Source of the DNA: Physocladia obscura
Taxonomy: Eukaryota; Chytridiomycota; Chytridiomycetes; Chytridiales; Chytriomycetaceae
Assembly: GCA_027596945.1 (NCBI GenBank)
Contig: JADGJH010000860.1
Span: forward strand, 1-13,697
Direction: 5' to 3'
DNA: 13,697 nucleotides
The notes beneath the pieces are model-generated. The model was not told where the DNA came from, searched no databases, and saw only the letters and a list, made by a program, of their open reading frames with translations. This document shows, one piece after another, positions 1 through 9,870 of this stretch (position 1 is the first letter of the stretch; each line of letters begins with the position of its first letter). Both the position numbers and the translations under genes were made by a program.

Positions 1-649
1 CGTTCGCTTTTCCTCCTTGGCCGAATTCAGGCCAATACTTCACGACTTTATCTGATAGTTTGATTCGGTTTGTGTCGATCAAATACAGGAAAATCTTTTG
101 CAAAATCTATTAGTAATGTATTTGTAATTCGATCTTGTTCAACTAACCGTTGATGTGACAAACTTTGATGAAGAAAACACTTGCTGTAAGGTGTTTATAG
201 TGTATTGAGTTTGGTAGGTTGTATCGGTGTATCCTCCAGCAAGATCAGCCACAAGTTCGCCATTAACTATTTGAAGACAAAATAAATTCAAAGTAGAACA
301 AAACAGGCACAGTTAGTAGCACAACACTGAAAAAAAGAGAAGAATGGATATAACGCAAATGAAAAAATAATTTGAAAGCTTATAACTTCTTACCGTATAC
401 AGTAGCCTGAGAACCCAGATCATTCCCCTCTTCGAAAGTATTTTCCATAATACCTCGCAAACTTTCGAATTCTGGAGTTGTAAAACCTTGTACTTGAGAC
501 TTCGAAGAAGGCGGAGCATTGAGGCCAAAGAATTTGTACCAGATGCTGAAAACCGGCCCGGAACGAAGAAAGTATAGCTGAAAGGCATAGGCCCCCCCAA
601 AAGCAACAACCACAATTCCTAAGAAACTTTCGAAATTTACCAATGGAAT
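1..649 (-). CDS. Serine beta-lactamase-like hydrolase, paralogue A (partial)
   Basis: N-terminal part of a class C beta-lactamase-like/LACTB-type serine hydrolase; the rest lies beyond the left edge. On the minus strand I read exons 649-394, 266-148 and 94-1, with introns 267-393 (127 bp, donor GTAAGA) and 95-147 (53 bp); all joins keep frame. A hydrophobic stretch (FLGIVVVAFGGAYAFQLYFL) looks like a membrane anchor. It is followed by a conserved lead-in (SGPVFSIWYKFFG) and, in exon 2, by the SxxK catalytic motif SSSK after VNGELVADLAGGY. Intron positions and phases match paralogue B just upstream, so the two are a tandem duplication. Family members are serine esterases or peptidases; the substrate cannot be told. 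The start is unclear: no ATG opens this frame between an in-frame TAA at 685-683 and the anchor, so a short upstream exon or a broken 5' end is possible (see 650-724). Confidence 0.8.
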
Positions 650-724
650 CTGTTTTGGAGCCAACGGTATGCAGTATATTGGTTAGCAAGTCTTGCCAGG
701 AAATGCTTGTTTACCGCCAACCAT
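650..724 (-). other. Possible 5' intron and start codon of paralogue A
   Basis: An ATG on the minus strand begins at 724. A good donor-like GTAAAC starts at 714, a branch-like TTGCTAAC lies at about 690-683, and an acceptor CAG ends at 650. Using GTAAAC would leave 10 nt of exon and put the downstream exon out of frame. A donor directly after the ATG (GTTGGC) would keep frame and give a protein starting M-IPLVNFES. Neither is convincing, so the 5' end of gene A is left open. Confidence 0.3.
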
Positions 725-805
725 TGCCGTGCTGACAAATGCAAAAATTTCAGAATTTTCAGTCCAAAAACATTGAAAACAAAAAATCAACCGCATTTTA
801 TTTAC

Positions 806-1330
806 TTAATTTTTGTTCTTTCTCTGTTTTACTATTCTCAAAACTTCCCCAATCAAGCTCCAGCTTCTAATATCACCCAAAGACTGAAGCTGTGCGAAAT
901 TCATTGTGAAACTGAAGGAAATTCGATGCTCAAGGTTGAAAACTACAATCGAGCCTCCAGCTCCTGCCCATCCGTAAAATATCTCTCCATCGCCAACAGC
1001 CCACGGTGTGCCAAATCCAAAACCGCGAGTGAAATATCCTGTGCCAATTTTTGTGAAAGCAAGTTCCTTGTTTAGCACCAGATCGATTTCTGGAAGGCGC
1101 GGAGCAAACAAGGTGTCAAACGTTTCTTTGGAAACAAGGGCTGTGCGGTCTGTTCCGGATTGGCTGCGGCGAACAAGTTCAGCTAAACGGGCTAGGAAAC
1201 GGGCATTAGTGAGCCCGCTAAATGATGGAGATTGTGAGCGGCGACATGTCGGATCGTTGTAGTTCCAGGGAAAGTTTTTTTCGCCGGTGAATTTAGGCCT
1301 GACGGATAACCAATCGCGTTAAAATTTTGA

Positions 1331-1399
<69 letters not shown>

Positions 1400-2515
1400 T
1401 ACCCTGATGAAATTAAAACTTTGTTTTCCACAGATCCTTTCACTAAAAAAGACTTAACTAACGTTGGAGGGATTGGTGCCATCCCAATCAAAAACATCAG
1501 TTTCGTAGGCATAAGAATACACATGATTCTGAAAAACAAGTTTGACGAGTCCAACGGCGCCACACGCGATTTTACGTTTTCCGCAAGTTCACGTGGCTCA
1601 TCTGGAACTCCATAATGGAATTCATAGGCTGCCAGTCCATCGCTTTCATGAGGGACTCCGAATTTTACGTAATTCTTTCCGGCGTTCATCTTTGGTAGTA
1701 TTTCTTTGTACATGATTTCTCGCACTGTCATTCCTGTCGCACGACGAGCAACTTCGTTCAAAAACCACCCACGTGTCACTGCATGGTATGCAGACACTTC
1801 TTTTCCTCCGAAATTATGGGGCTGACCAGCAATTTTGGCAGCAAGTGCGTCGAGATCCAACATTTCTTCCAATGTTGGAATGCGTTTGGGATCTAGAAAT
1901 GCAACTCCGCCGTGATGTTGAAGAAGAAGGCCGACAGTTACATGCTCTTTTCCTCCTTGGCCGAATTCAGGCCAGTATTTAACGATTGGATCAGAAAGTT
2001 TGATTCGATTTGTGTTGATCAAATGCAAGAACACCTATTTCCCGCAATTAATTACTAATATGATTTAAAATTTAGAGCAAACCATTGATGTGACAAACTT
2101 TGATGAAGAAAAAACTTGTTGCAGGGTGTTGGTATTGTACGGAGTTTTGTATGTTTTATCTGTGTATCCTCCAGCAAGATCAGCCACAAGTTCGCCATCG
2201 ACTGTTTCAAGACATGAATGAAATTTCAAATGAAACTACTGTTCAAAGCTCACCGTACACAGCAACTTGCGATCCAAGATCATTGCCTTGATCGTAATGG
2301 TTTTTCAAAACCTTTCTCAAGGACTCAAACTCGGCAGTTGTGAAGCCCTCGACTCTGGATTTTGACTTTGGCGGTGCAAAAAGACCAAAAAACTTGTACC
2401 ACACACTGAAAACAGGGCCGGAGCGAACGAAATAGACATAGAACGACAGAACGGCGGCTGCAACTTTGGGAGCAAGACCGCCTGCATGGTGGAGGAATAG
2501 CGAGGATTCAGTCAT
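806..2515 (-). CDS. Serine beta-lactamase-like hydrolase, paralogue B
   Basis: Complete four-exon gene of the class C beta-lactamase-like/LACTB family: exons 2515-2254, 2201-2083, 2034-1403 and 1298-806, giving 1506 nt and 501 aa. Introns are 52, 48 and 104 bp, in phases 1, 0 and 2. A short N-terminal hydrophobic segment (about residues 18-30) suggests a membrane anchor. The SxxK motif is SSSK at 119-122; the second-motif Tyr lies in YHAVTRGWF at about 210, in the style of EstB-like esterases; a third-motif region GWAGAGGS lies near 447-454. The segment SGLTNARFLARLAEL is also typical. The protein is therefore probably an active serine hydrolase on or in an endomembrane; the substrate is unknown. 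The ATG at 2515 has an A-rich context and fits just before the anchor. It lies upstream of paralogue A on the same strand, about 80 bp away, and is divergent from the PFF1-like gene. Confidence 0.9.
1332..1397. repeat. (TAA)22 microsatellite in an intron
   Basis: An uninterrupted run of 22 TAA units on the plus strand (TTA on the minus strand). It fills most of the third intron (1299-1402) of beta-lactamase-like gene B and accounts for that intron being about twice as long as its neighbours. Perfect runs of this length are prone to length change. It does not touch the splice sites. Confidence 0.97.
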
Positions 2516-2534
2516 TTTTGTTTGGAAAAACAAA
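2516..2534. promoter_or_regulatory. 19-bp divergent gap with shared inverted repeat
   Basis: Only 19 bp separate the two divergent ATGs of the beta-lactamase-like gene B (minus) and the PFF1-like gene (plus). The gap reads TTTTGTTT, GGAA, then AAACAAA; with the first A of the plus-strand ATG it forms a perfect 8-bp inverted repeat. Each ATG is thus preceded by A-rich sequence, a usual fungal start context. There is no room for promoters or leaders inside the gap, so transcription must start within the opposite gene and the 5' ends of the two mRNAs must overlap, unless one start is further in. Confidence 0.6.
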
Positions 2535-5500
2535 ATGGCTGATTCTGGTAATGGTGGCGGAAGGCCACGAGTTTCGTTTGCTGCGGAGGACGAAGGCGTA
2601 GACGCTGCAGCAACTGACGAAAACGACAACGACGAAAACAATGCCGAAAATAACGAAGAAGACGAAATCCGTGGAGACACGGAAAACGAAAATGAGTCGG
2701 ATGCCGATGCCGACGATGACGATGAGTTTGGCGACAACTACGGCGGCTCAAACACCGCCGGAAACAATGTAGGCAACGTCACAGTTTCTAGTAATGGCAA
2801 TAGTGGCGGTGCTTTCACGGCTTTTGCTTCCGGCCATGAAGTTGCACCGCTGTTAGGCGGCCGGGTTCGAATCCGCCGCCAGACGCAGACGCTAGCTTCA
2901 GCCCAATCGCAATCTGTGTCAGCACTGGTGGCTATTTTGGCGCCACTTTTTGCCTTCGCTCTTTGGGCTACTTTGCGTGCCCGGTTTGCCCTTCCATTGC
3001 GTGTTTTGACTCTGCAAGATTCAATTGACCAAGGAAAATTTGCTGGATTGGAAGCATGGCGTCACGTTGAAGCAATCACAAATTCTTCACATTCGTTCAA
3101 CTCAAATGCCAACCTTCAAGTTCGCTCATATATTGTCGAAAGTATTTCTCTCTTCCAGCGTCTTGCCGTTGAGCGTGGCCTTCCCGACAACTACATTTCA
3201 GTCAGTTCTGACAGCATCAACATGACAACCGATGATGGTCTTATTTGGTACGAATCAAATAACGTTTTGGTGAAAATATCACCAGTGAAGTCGGCTATTT
3301 CGGAAAAATCGTTACTGCTCAGCGCCCATTTTGACAGCCAAACCGTCGCGAAAGGTGTCGTTGATAACGGAATTGCTGTTGGTGTCGCACTTGAATTGAT
3401 CCGGACCTTGATTTACAATCCAAGTTTAGAACATCCTCTTGTCGTAAATTTCAATAATGGTGAAGAGTTGTTTTTGTTGGGAGCTGGTGCGTTTACACTT
3501 CACCCGTGGTTCAAAAACATTGCCGGCTTTGTGAATCTTGATGGAACTGGGAGTGCGCCAGGGGCGCGAAGCATGTTACTGCGGACAAACTCGTTTGAGT
3601 TACTGAATGAGTGGAAGAAAAGTACTCCTTATCCGCATGCATCAATCATCTTCAACAATATCATCTCCAAAGTTCCGAGTGATACGGATTACCGCGTTTA
3701 TGCTGGATTCGGAACTTTACAAGGGGTTGACGTTGCTTTCTATTCCTACAGGTATTGTGTGCGACTATTGAATTATTCCATCCAAATACTGACATTACTA
3801 TGAAGGTATCAATACCATACGCCAGACGACAGCACCGAATACTCATGGCCAATTTCCGCCCAGCATTTGGGAGATAATGTCCTATCGGCAGTGATTGGAA
3901 TATGCAATTCTACAACTTTGGACATCTTGGAGCCCGCAGTCACAATTCAGCATCCAATTACCGATCTTCTTCCGATTCCAGATTTGGTTTATTATGACAT
4001 ATTTTCACGTTTGGTGATTTCAACGGGCTGGCAGTTCCGTTTTGTCATTTACTCGATATTCATCGCTGTAATTGGTTGGACAACAATTAAAACTTTGCGA
4101 GAAACTTATCGTATTGGTTCGCGACGATTTCTTCAAAGATTTGTGAGACCAAGTGGCGAAGCGTTCGCTTTGGTTTTGTTTGGATTCGCGTGGATCGTTC
4201 TGACAACTTACGCCATATCAAAATTGAAAGAGTTTGTCAACCCAGGCTCATCTTACGGAATGCCAATATTAAATTTGATTTGGGTGATCGCCTGGGTTTT
4301 CGGGAACTTGGCGTATCTTCCAAAAATTTGGCCGATTATTGGCGAATTTTTACTGTTGAGAAAACGGACAGTTCGTCCATCAACCAGAGTTCTTTCGCAA
4401 GCACGCTATTTCTCCTCTAACTCTGACACTATTGCTGGACCTCGTGTTCGCCAGACATTCTCTAATCTGTCAATTCGAGGTGGTCATCTCCAAAGTGCGA
4501 GACAGACATCAAGGGGCCCTCCATTGGAAAAATGGCTTCCATACGGACTTCTTGCCTTTTGGATTTTGCTACTTGTTCCCACGTTGTTTTTTTCACTTCG
4601 CGGATACAATGGGTTGTTTTTTGTCGCACATTGGTCGTTTTACTCGTTAGTGGCTGTTGCATTCACAGAAATTGTGTCACCCATAGCTTTGAAATGGTGG
4701 AGAGAGCAATGGCGCCACACAACTGAGAGATCCAGTAACGGGTGGCAATATCGTTTGATAAAATTTTACGAAAAGCAAATTTGGGGTGTACAGCTTGCTG
4801 TTTCCTCCTTTTTGCCTGGACTGCTGACAATCGATATTATAGAGCAATTTGCAATCAGCTTGCCTGCTTGTGAGTACTCAAATCAAAAAATAATACCGTT
4901 TTATTGACTCTGTTTGACAGGCATTGGTGCTTCATTTACAGAACCTATGAATGACACATTTTTTGCAACAATGGTCGCGTTTCTGTTTCTCAATTTTCTG
5001 ACAGCATTCCAAACCGCCCGCAAGACTTTGCTTGCAGAAGTTTTGCTTATTGTGTTCTTTGTGCCAGTTTTTTCTTATACTTGTCTTGTTTTCCCATTGT
5101 CTCGATCGCAACCTCAACAGGTACAATTTTTCGCACACACACATACACACATACTAATTGCTTAAAATTTTTTGTTTTTTTTCTTTCGCAGTACTCTTTC
5201 ACGCAAAGTTGGAATATCTCCACAGCGCAAACAGCGACAACATCAACCGTCGGCATAACATTTCGAAATGGCATTCACGCACCCTTGGCAAAAATAGCTC
5301 AAAGCCTTGAAAAAGTGCATAGCAGCGCCACTTGTAATCTCGAAACAAAATCGTGTTCGTTCAAGAATTTACCGCAAGAACACTTGCCAATTGTTTTTCC
5401 GGCCAGTTCCAATAACTCACTGGCCGCCATGAAACTCATATCGCTCAAGATTGACAGTCGGCGCGAGGTGGAAAACGGCATATATGAACTGCGCGGTGAA

Positions 5501-5953
5501 TTTACTGGTGTTCCCGGAAGCCGTGTATGCACTTTGGAGGCTGGAATCGCCAACAGCCAGGATGATCCTGTTTTTGCAATATACATTGATCCGCCTGGTT
5601 CACCTTCGTTGGCATCGCGGTGGGTACTCGAGGCAACCGGGAAGCGTGTCGATTCGACAAAGAGGCCAGGAAATTTCAGTGGATGGAATGAAGTGACGGT
5701 GTTGAGGCGCGATTTTCGTGATGGAACGGAGGATGGAGGGATGGTTGTGCCTTTTATGGTCAAGTTTAGCGGTCGCGGAGGTAGTGATTTGTTTGATGAG
5801 AATGGAAGACGGAATTTAACTGTCGGTTGTCATTTGGTTGAAGAAGAACATGCTCCTTTTTGGTGGTCCTTGCGAACTGGACTGCCTGCCTGGATGATTC
5901 CTGGTGCTGGAAAGTTTGGCGGTGTCAGAATTTTGAAGACAAAATTTTTTTAG
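2535..5953 (+). CDS. PFF1: Vacuolar membrane protease, M28 family (Pff1-like)
   Basis: Multi-pass zinc metallopeptidase of the M28 family, the fungal vacuolar membrane protease Pff1 type. Exons 2535-3751, 3806-4869, 4921-5120 and 5192-5953 give 1080 aa; introns are 54, 51 and 71 bp. After an acidic Asp/Glu/Asn-rich cytosolic tail (residues about 15-75) comes a first membrane segment (about 129-150), then the lumenal peptidase domain. All expected metal and catalytic residues are present: H265 and D267 (AHFDS), D277 (VDNG), E310-E311 (NNGEEL), D336 (NLDGTG) and H410 (YHTPDDS, just after intron 1). About eight further hydrophobic segments follow from 484 to 820, then a lumenal C-terminal domain of about 250 residues. 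This is the nine-pass layout of yeast Pff1. The ATG at 2535 was chosen because the frame upstream is only the antisense of gene B. Physiological substrates are not known from sequence. Confidence 0.92.
5134..5153. repeat. CA-rich tract in PFF1 intron 3
   Basis: A short imperfect CA run within the third intron (5121-5191) of the PFF1-like gene. It is followed directly by TACTAAT (5152-5158), a near-consensus branch-point sequence, then a T-rich run and the TCGCAG acceptor. Confidence 0.8.
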
Positions 5954-6109
5954 AGTGAAATGATGTTAGAGGTCAACAGCAACTGCTCAAAATTTAATTC
6001 TAAATATTATTTTTTTAAATTTTTTTTTTTTAAAAAACAAACTCAAATTTGAAAAATTTCAAAAGTAATTTTTATTAGAAAGAAAAGAAAAAAATTAATA
6101 ATAATAATT
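5954..6109. other. Convergent 3' region between PFF1 and RCY1
   Basis: A strongly AT-rich 156-bp stretch between two converging stop codons. It holds long T and A runs and several A/T-rich elements that could serve 3'-end formation on both strands (for example TTTTTATTAG and AATAATAATAAT), but no clear separate AATAAA site for each gene. Both 3' untranslated regions must lie here and may overlap. No gene is seen. Confidence 0.6.
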
Positions 6110-9100
6110 TCACATCACAATGCACTCCTTTGCCTCAACAAATTTTTGAATCTTTTTGTAGTCTGTGCGGGATGCTAACAGCTCATAAATCTCTTCAGGC
6201 CGCAATGCTCCCTGATACCTCTCTGTATCGTGAACAAGGTTTCGGAGTTCTTCACCGCCATCTGCCATAAACAGCGATCCAAGTTCTTTTAAAACGTTGA
6301 AAAGGCGTGTTACTGATGCGACACGCAGTGTTGTTGCCCATTCGTGATATTTATTCATGTCGCTGAAAAATAAAGAAAAAAAAAAAGAAAAATTAAAATC
6401 CAGAACTCTTTGAAGTTTTTTTTGTTGACATTACCAAATCAATTGCAGAGCGCCAGATTGGCTGACTTGCTGCTTTTTCAAATTTTTGCAAATTACACTT
6501 TTTTGATTGTTTTATTAAAACAGATAAGAAAATAGTCACATCAAACGATCGATATATATGTATATATACAAACTTGAATAGCCGAATTCCAACTTCCCCG
6601 AAAAATACTTCAAGTGTATCTTTATTCGTTACTCCATTCAAGAGTTTTGTATGCGCATTCAAGCACGCGATCGCGTCCAAACAGGCTTTGGTAGGCTTAA
6701 AATCATACACACCGTCGTCATTTGCAGGATTATAGTCTGTAGGCTTTTGCGTCGTTTCTAGGATAAAATCGACTTGCGTAATCAAAACTTGAATCGCCTT
6801 GTCCATGCCATGTGCAACATTGTCATCACTTTGGCGATCAAATGCTTTTTTTTCAACCATCACGTCACTTAAGAAATCATTTTCGTCTATCCACGGTCGC
6901 TGAAAAGCAAAATTATACAATTTTTAGCGAAAAAGAAGGAAAATTTAATTTTGAAAAATTATGAGGAATCAAATGCGTAAGTTGTTGAGTTTTTTGATAT
7001 ACGATGAATTATTTACGTACAACATCTTCTGCAAAATAGACATCGAGCATTTGATGCACGAGATCAGCAATGTGAACCAGTTCAAAGAACTGTAAAGAAT
7101 CGATATTTACAGTTTTTTCGGACCAGTCATTGACGGGCTTCGATTTTTCCAGACGCGATATTGCCCTAATGGCAAAAAATAAAAAATTAATTGATCTGTT
7201 TTTATAAAACTCGGCAATACTTCTGACATGTAAAAAGCAGGATTCATGTGACCCTCTCCAATGCCTTGCAAAAGTCGAACAAAAACTTTACCAGCATTTG
7301 CTTTTCTGCATTTAACTGTTAATATTAAAATAATCATACAAGGTAACTAACAATTGTGAGTTTTCAAGCGTATTAGTTATCACAAGTATACGACCAAGTG
7401 ACTCTTTACTCATATGCATCAAGTTCAAACACAGCTCCAATGATACCAACGATCCTAACGATCCATCATCCAAATGGTACGTAACAGCCGAATCTTTTGG
7501 CGTGGAAATTACTGGAGACGGAAACTTGTCATATGTAGGGCTGCCGCGGGTAGGAGTCGAAGCTGTTGCAAAGTTGCTGCCGCCACTATCAAAAGACTCT
7601 TCATCGCCAAGCAAAGACTCAAGTTGACCTTTACCACGGGTTCCCATAATTGCGTTTCCGACTGTTTTGCCGATTGCGTATGGTGCAAACAGGACTTTTT
7701 TGAAGACTGACATTACTTCCCGCTTGTGTGCCATCGAACTTTCAGCATCAGTCAAAAAAGCTGCTGGTCCATTAGGAGATGAAGGATTTGATCGTTCTTT
7801 CTGTTGTTGAAGTTGAAACAATAAACAAAAATTTAGATACATTTATATATACTCAACTCGAGTGTTCCATTTTTTCAATTCCGCGTCAATCCTTCGTCCC
7901 AAATGCTCCATCTCAACATCAACATACTTTGCCCAATCTTTTTCAAAAATATTTTTCATTGCATTCCGTATTACATTTGTACGAATCTGAACTTTAGGAT
8001 CTGCAATGGCAACAAGTCCCAAAAACTGATCACAGCAATGCACACTTGTGGCAAGTGTGTGTAAATATATTGCAACCCCTTCTCCATCTCGTGCCGCAGT
8101 CAGAACTGCGGTAAGGTATTCGGAGATACTGTCTTCAAAGACTTTTGACACGAACCATGTCATTGCATCCATTTCAGGGACAAACACTTGAGCAACAATT
8201 TTTGCTTGTATTGTGCAAGAGTCGAGTGTATGTTCCATAAATTGCGCAAAGTCATCAGCCAGAGCATATCCGCGTGCCTATTATTTTTTTCAATACATTA
8301 GTTTGTTTTTTTCGTTATTATTTTTATTTTATTTTTCCTTTGTGTTAGCTGATTTTTTGCTCCAAGCTCCTTTTTAAATGACTCACTATACCCAAATATT
8401 TCACTAGAATTAAACAGAAAATTTTACCTCAGCAGTTGAAGTAATAATATTAGGCAATTTCGCTGCAACGAGACTTGGATTAAAAGCTTGGTCGAAAAAT
8501 ATTGGATTTTTGGCGCAAAATAAAACAACGGCAGCATGACCGTCGTTTAATTCAAACGCAGCCGACGCGTTCCGGCGCATTTCGGAAAGATCTTTGGCGT
8601 CATAAGCGCGTTCGAACTGGCCAAGTAGCATGCTTTCGAACCATTCAATGGTGGTTTCGAGAGCGAGATTGACATCGTCACAGTTGGAAATCAAGCTGGC
8701 GCTAGCAAAACGCGTGAGACGCGCGAGAAGCGTGGAGACTTGGGATAAATTGGAATGGTCGCGAAATACTTTGGAATCTTTGGAATGAGTGCGAAAATCG
8801 AGGTAGTAAGGACGCAGTTCTAGGAATATTTGCTTGAATGCTTCGCGAGGACGCAGATTTTTTAAATGTGGGTAGTATTTCATGTGGTTAACTTTTATTG
8901 ACGTTGAATGTGCGGTAAGTTTAGTTGTGGATTGCTTTTGGTTGCGCGACAGAGATGAGGGGGATTTCGAGCGGTTGTTTGCTGCGTTGTTGCTTCCACC
9001 TCCACCAATAGAAATTGCCGAGGAAGATTTCCCGGCAGCCTTGAGGCCGCCGGCGCCAATAACAATATTGGACTTTTTCATTTGCGGCAGGGTTGGCGAT

Positions 9101-9786
9101 ATTTTATTTTTTGAGCTGGGTGACGAGGCAGCAGTGGTTGGGTTAGAAACGTCAATGTCGGTGGCGGACTGGGCGGTTGTGGAGGCGGGTGACAACGAGT
9201 CGGAGGGCGACTGAACGGACTTGCTGATACTGATGCTACTGCTGCTGTTGTTGCTGGTATGATTATGATAGTCATTGGGATTGAAGGCACTGTTGTTGCT
9301 GGTGCTGGATGTGACGCTAGTTGTGGAAGAAAAGGAGAAGGAGTCTGCGTTTGAGTGGGCAAACAGAGAGCCTGTTTGCAGATAAGTTGTGTTACCGAGG
9401 GACAAGCCGCCGGGCAGCATCTTGAGTCTGGTTGCTAGAGTGGCGACGGCGGGATCATTGGTGTCGAAATTGGATTCGGCATTAGTGCTGGAGGAGTTTG
9501 AGTAGTTTGCGTTGGTGTTGTTGTTGTGGGTGGAGGCGGCGGCACTTGAGCTGGCAGTGCCTGCCGTTGCGTTGGAGCACAGCACGTCCAGCGCTCGTAG
9601 GCGCGGCAGGTACACATCGTCGCTGTACGCCAGCACCTTTGCGCGTCGTGCCGTCCGCGCCACGCGTCCCAGGTCCGCCACCGCCAGCTGCGCAAACACG
9701 CGCGTCACCACGTCCGGCGGCAGTCCCGTCAGCGTGGGCGCGAGTGGCGGTGTCGCTGCGGCCGTCAACCCCGTTTTCTTGCCCAT
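6110..9786 (-). CDS. RCY1: Recyclin-1 (F-box, Sec10-like)
   Basis: F-box protein of the Rcy1/Pof6 family, which in yeasts acts in endosome-to-Golgi/plasma membrane recycling and binds Skp1. Exons: 9786-8428, 8277-7858, 7800-7352, 7305-7228, 7165-7021, 6899-6574, 6497-6435, 6362-6110 (1030 aa). Introns 46-150 bp; the joins restore family motifs, for example RLFN|VICKNLKKQQVS across intron 6498-6573 and QLIC|DMNKYHEW across 6363-6434. The F-box (TGLPPDVVTRVFAQLAVADL) is at about 19-60. A Ser/Asn/Thr-rich linker runs to about 300. The Sec10-like helical part follows (NLRPREAFKQIFLELRPYY, QFFELVHIADLVHQML). The last four residues, CIVM, form a CaaX box, as in yeast Rcy1, so farnesylation and membrane attachment are likely. 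The ATG at 9786 was preferred because it puts the F-box near the N terminus; an in-frame upstream extension looks like noise antisense to the neighbour. Confidence 0.92.
8930..9570 (-). repeat. Low-complexity Ser/Asn/Thr coding region in RCY1
   Basis: Coding sequence for about 210 residues between the F-box and the Sec10-like part. It is made of Ser, Asn, Thr, Ala and Gly runs (for example THNNNTNANYSNSSSTNAE and TSNNSSSSISISKS). It is likely disordered. Imperfect trinucleotide runs (GTT, GCT, TTG on the plus strand) point to growth by slippage. It produces long spurious open frames on the opposite strand. Confidence 0.85.
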
Positions 9787-9870
9787 TGTTTGTTTCCGCA
9801 AATCAAAATGCATCAAATCTTTCGTCCTTGCAATCTTTCGCTTGTTGCAATTCAGCCACTTTGAAAAGAA
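9787..9870. promoter_or_regulatory. Divergent promoter region RCY1 / 9871 gene
   Basis: The 84 bp between two divergent start codons. The RCY1 ATG has the A-rich context AAACAAACA and the plus-strand ATG has AAAAGAA. Two near-repeats (TTGCAATCTTTCG and TTGCAATTCAG) are visible. I see no certain TATA box. Shared control is possible but not shown by the sequence. Confidence 0.4.

Noticed and set aside
707..1262. Plus-strand open frames of 122 and 84 codons
   Set aside because: Antisense to the last exon of beta-lactamase-like gene B and the gap beside it; no motif, and the first has no good start context.
2516..2737. In-frame N-terminal extension of beta-lactamase-like gene B, Ser-rich
   Set aside because: It is the complement of the acidic Asp/Glu-rich tail of the PFF1-like gene and has no ATG start; the ATG at 2515 fits the anchor and has an A-rich context.
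6548..6568. TA-rich near-palindrome GATATATATGTATATATAC as a TATA box or hairpin
   Set aside because: It lies inside an RCY1 intron (6498-6573) next to the donor; low-complexity TA sequence is common in these introns.
8882..9214. 110-codon open frame on the plus strand
   Set aside because: Antisense shadow of the Ser/Asn-rich linker of RCY1; composition is explained by the complement of repeated Ser codons.
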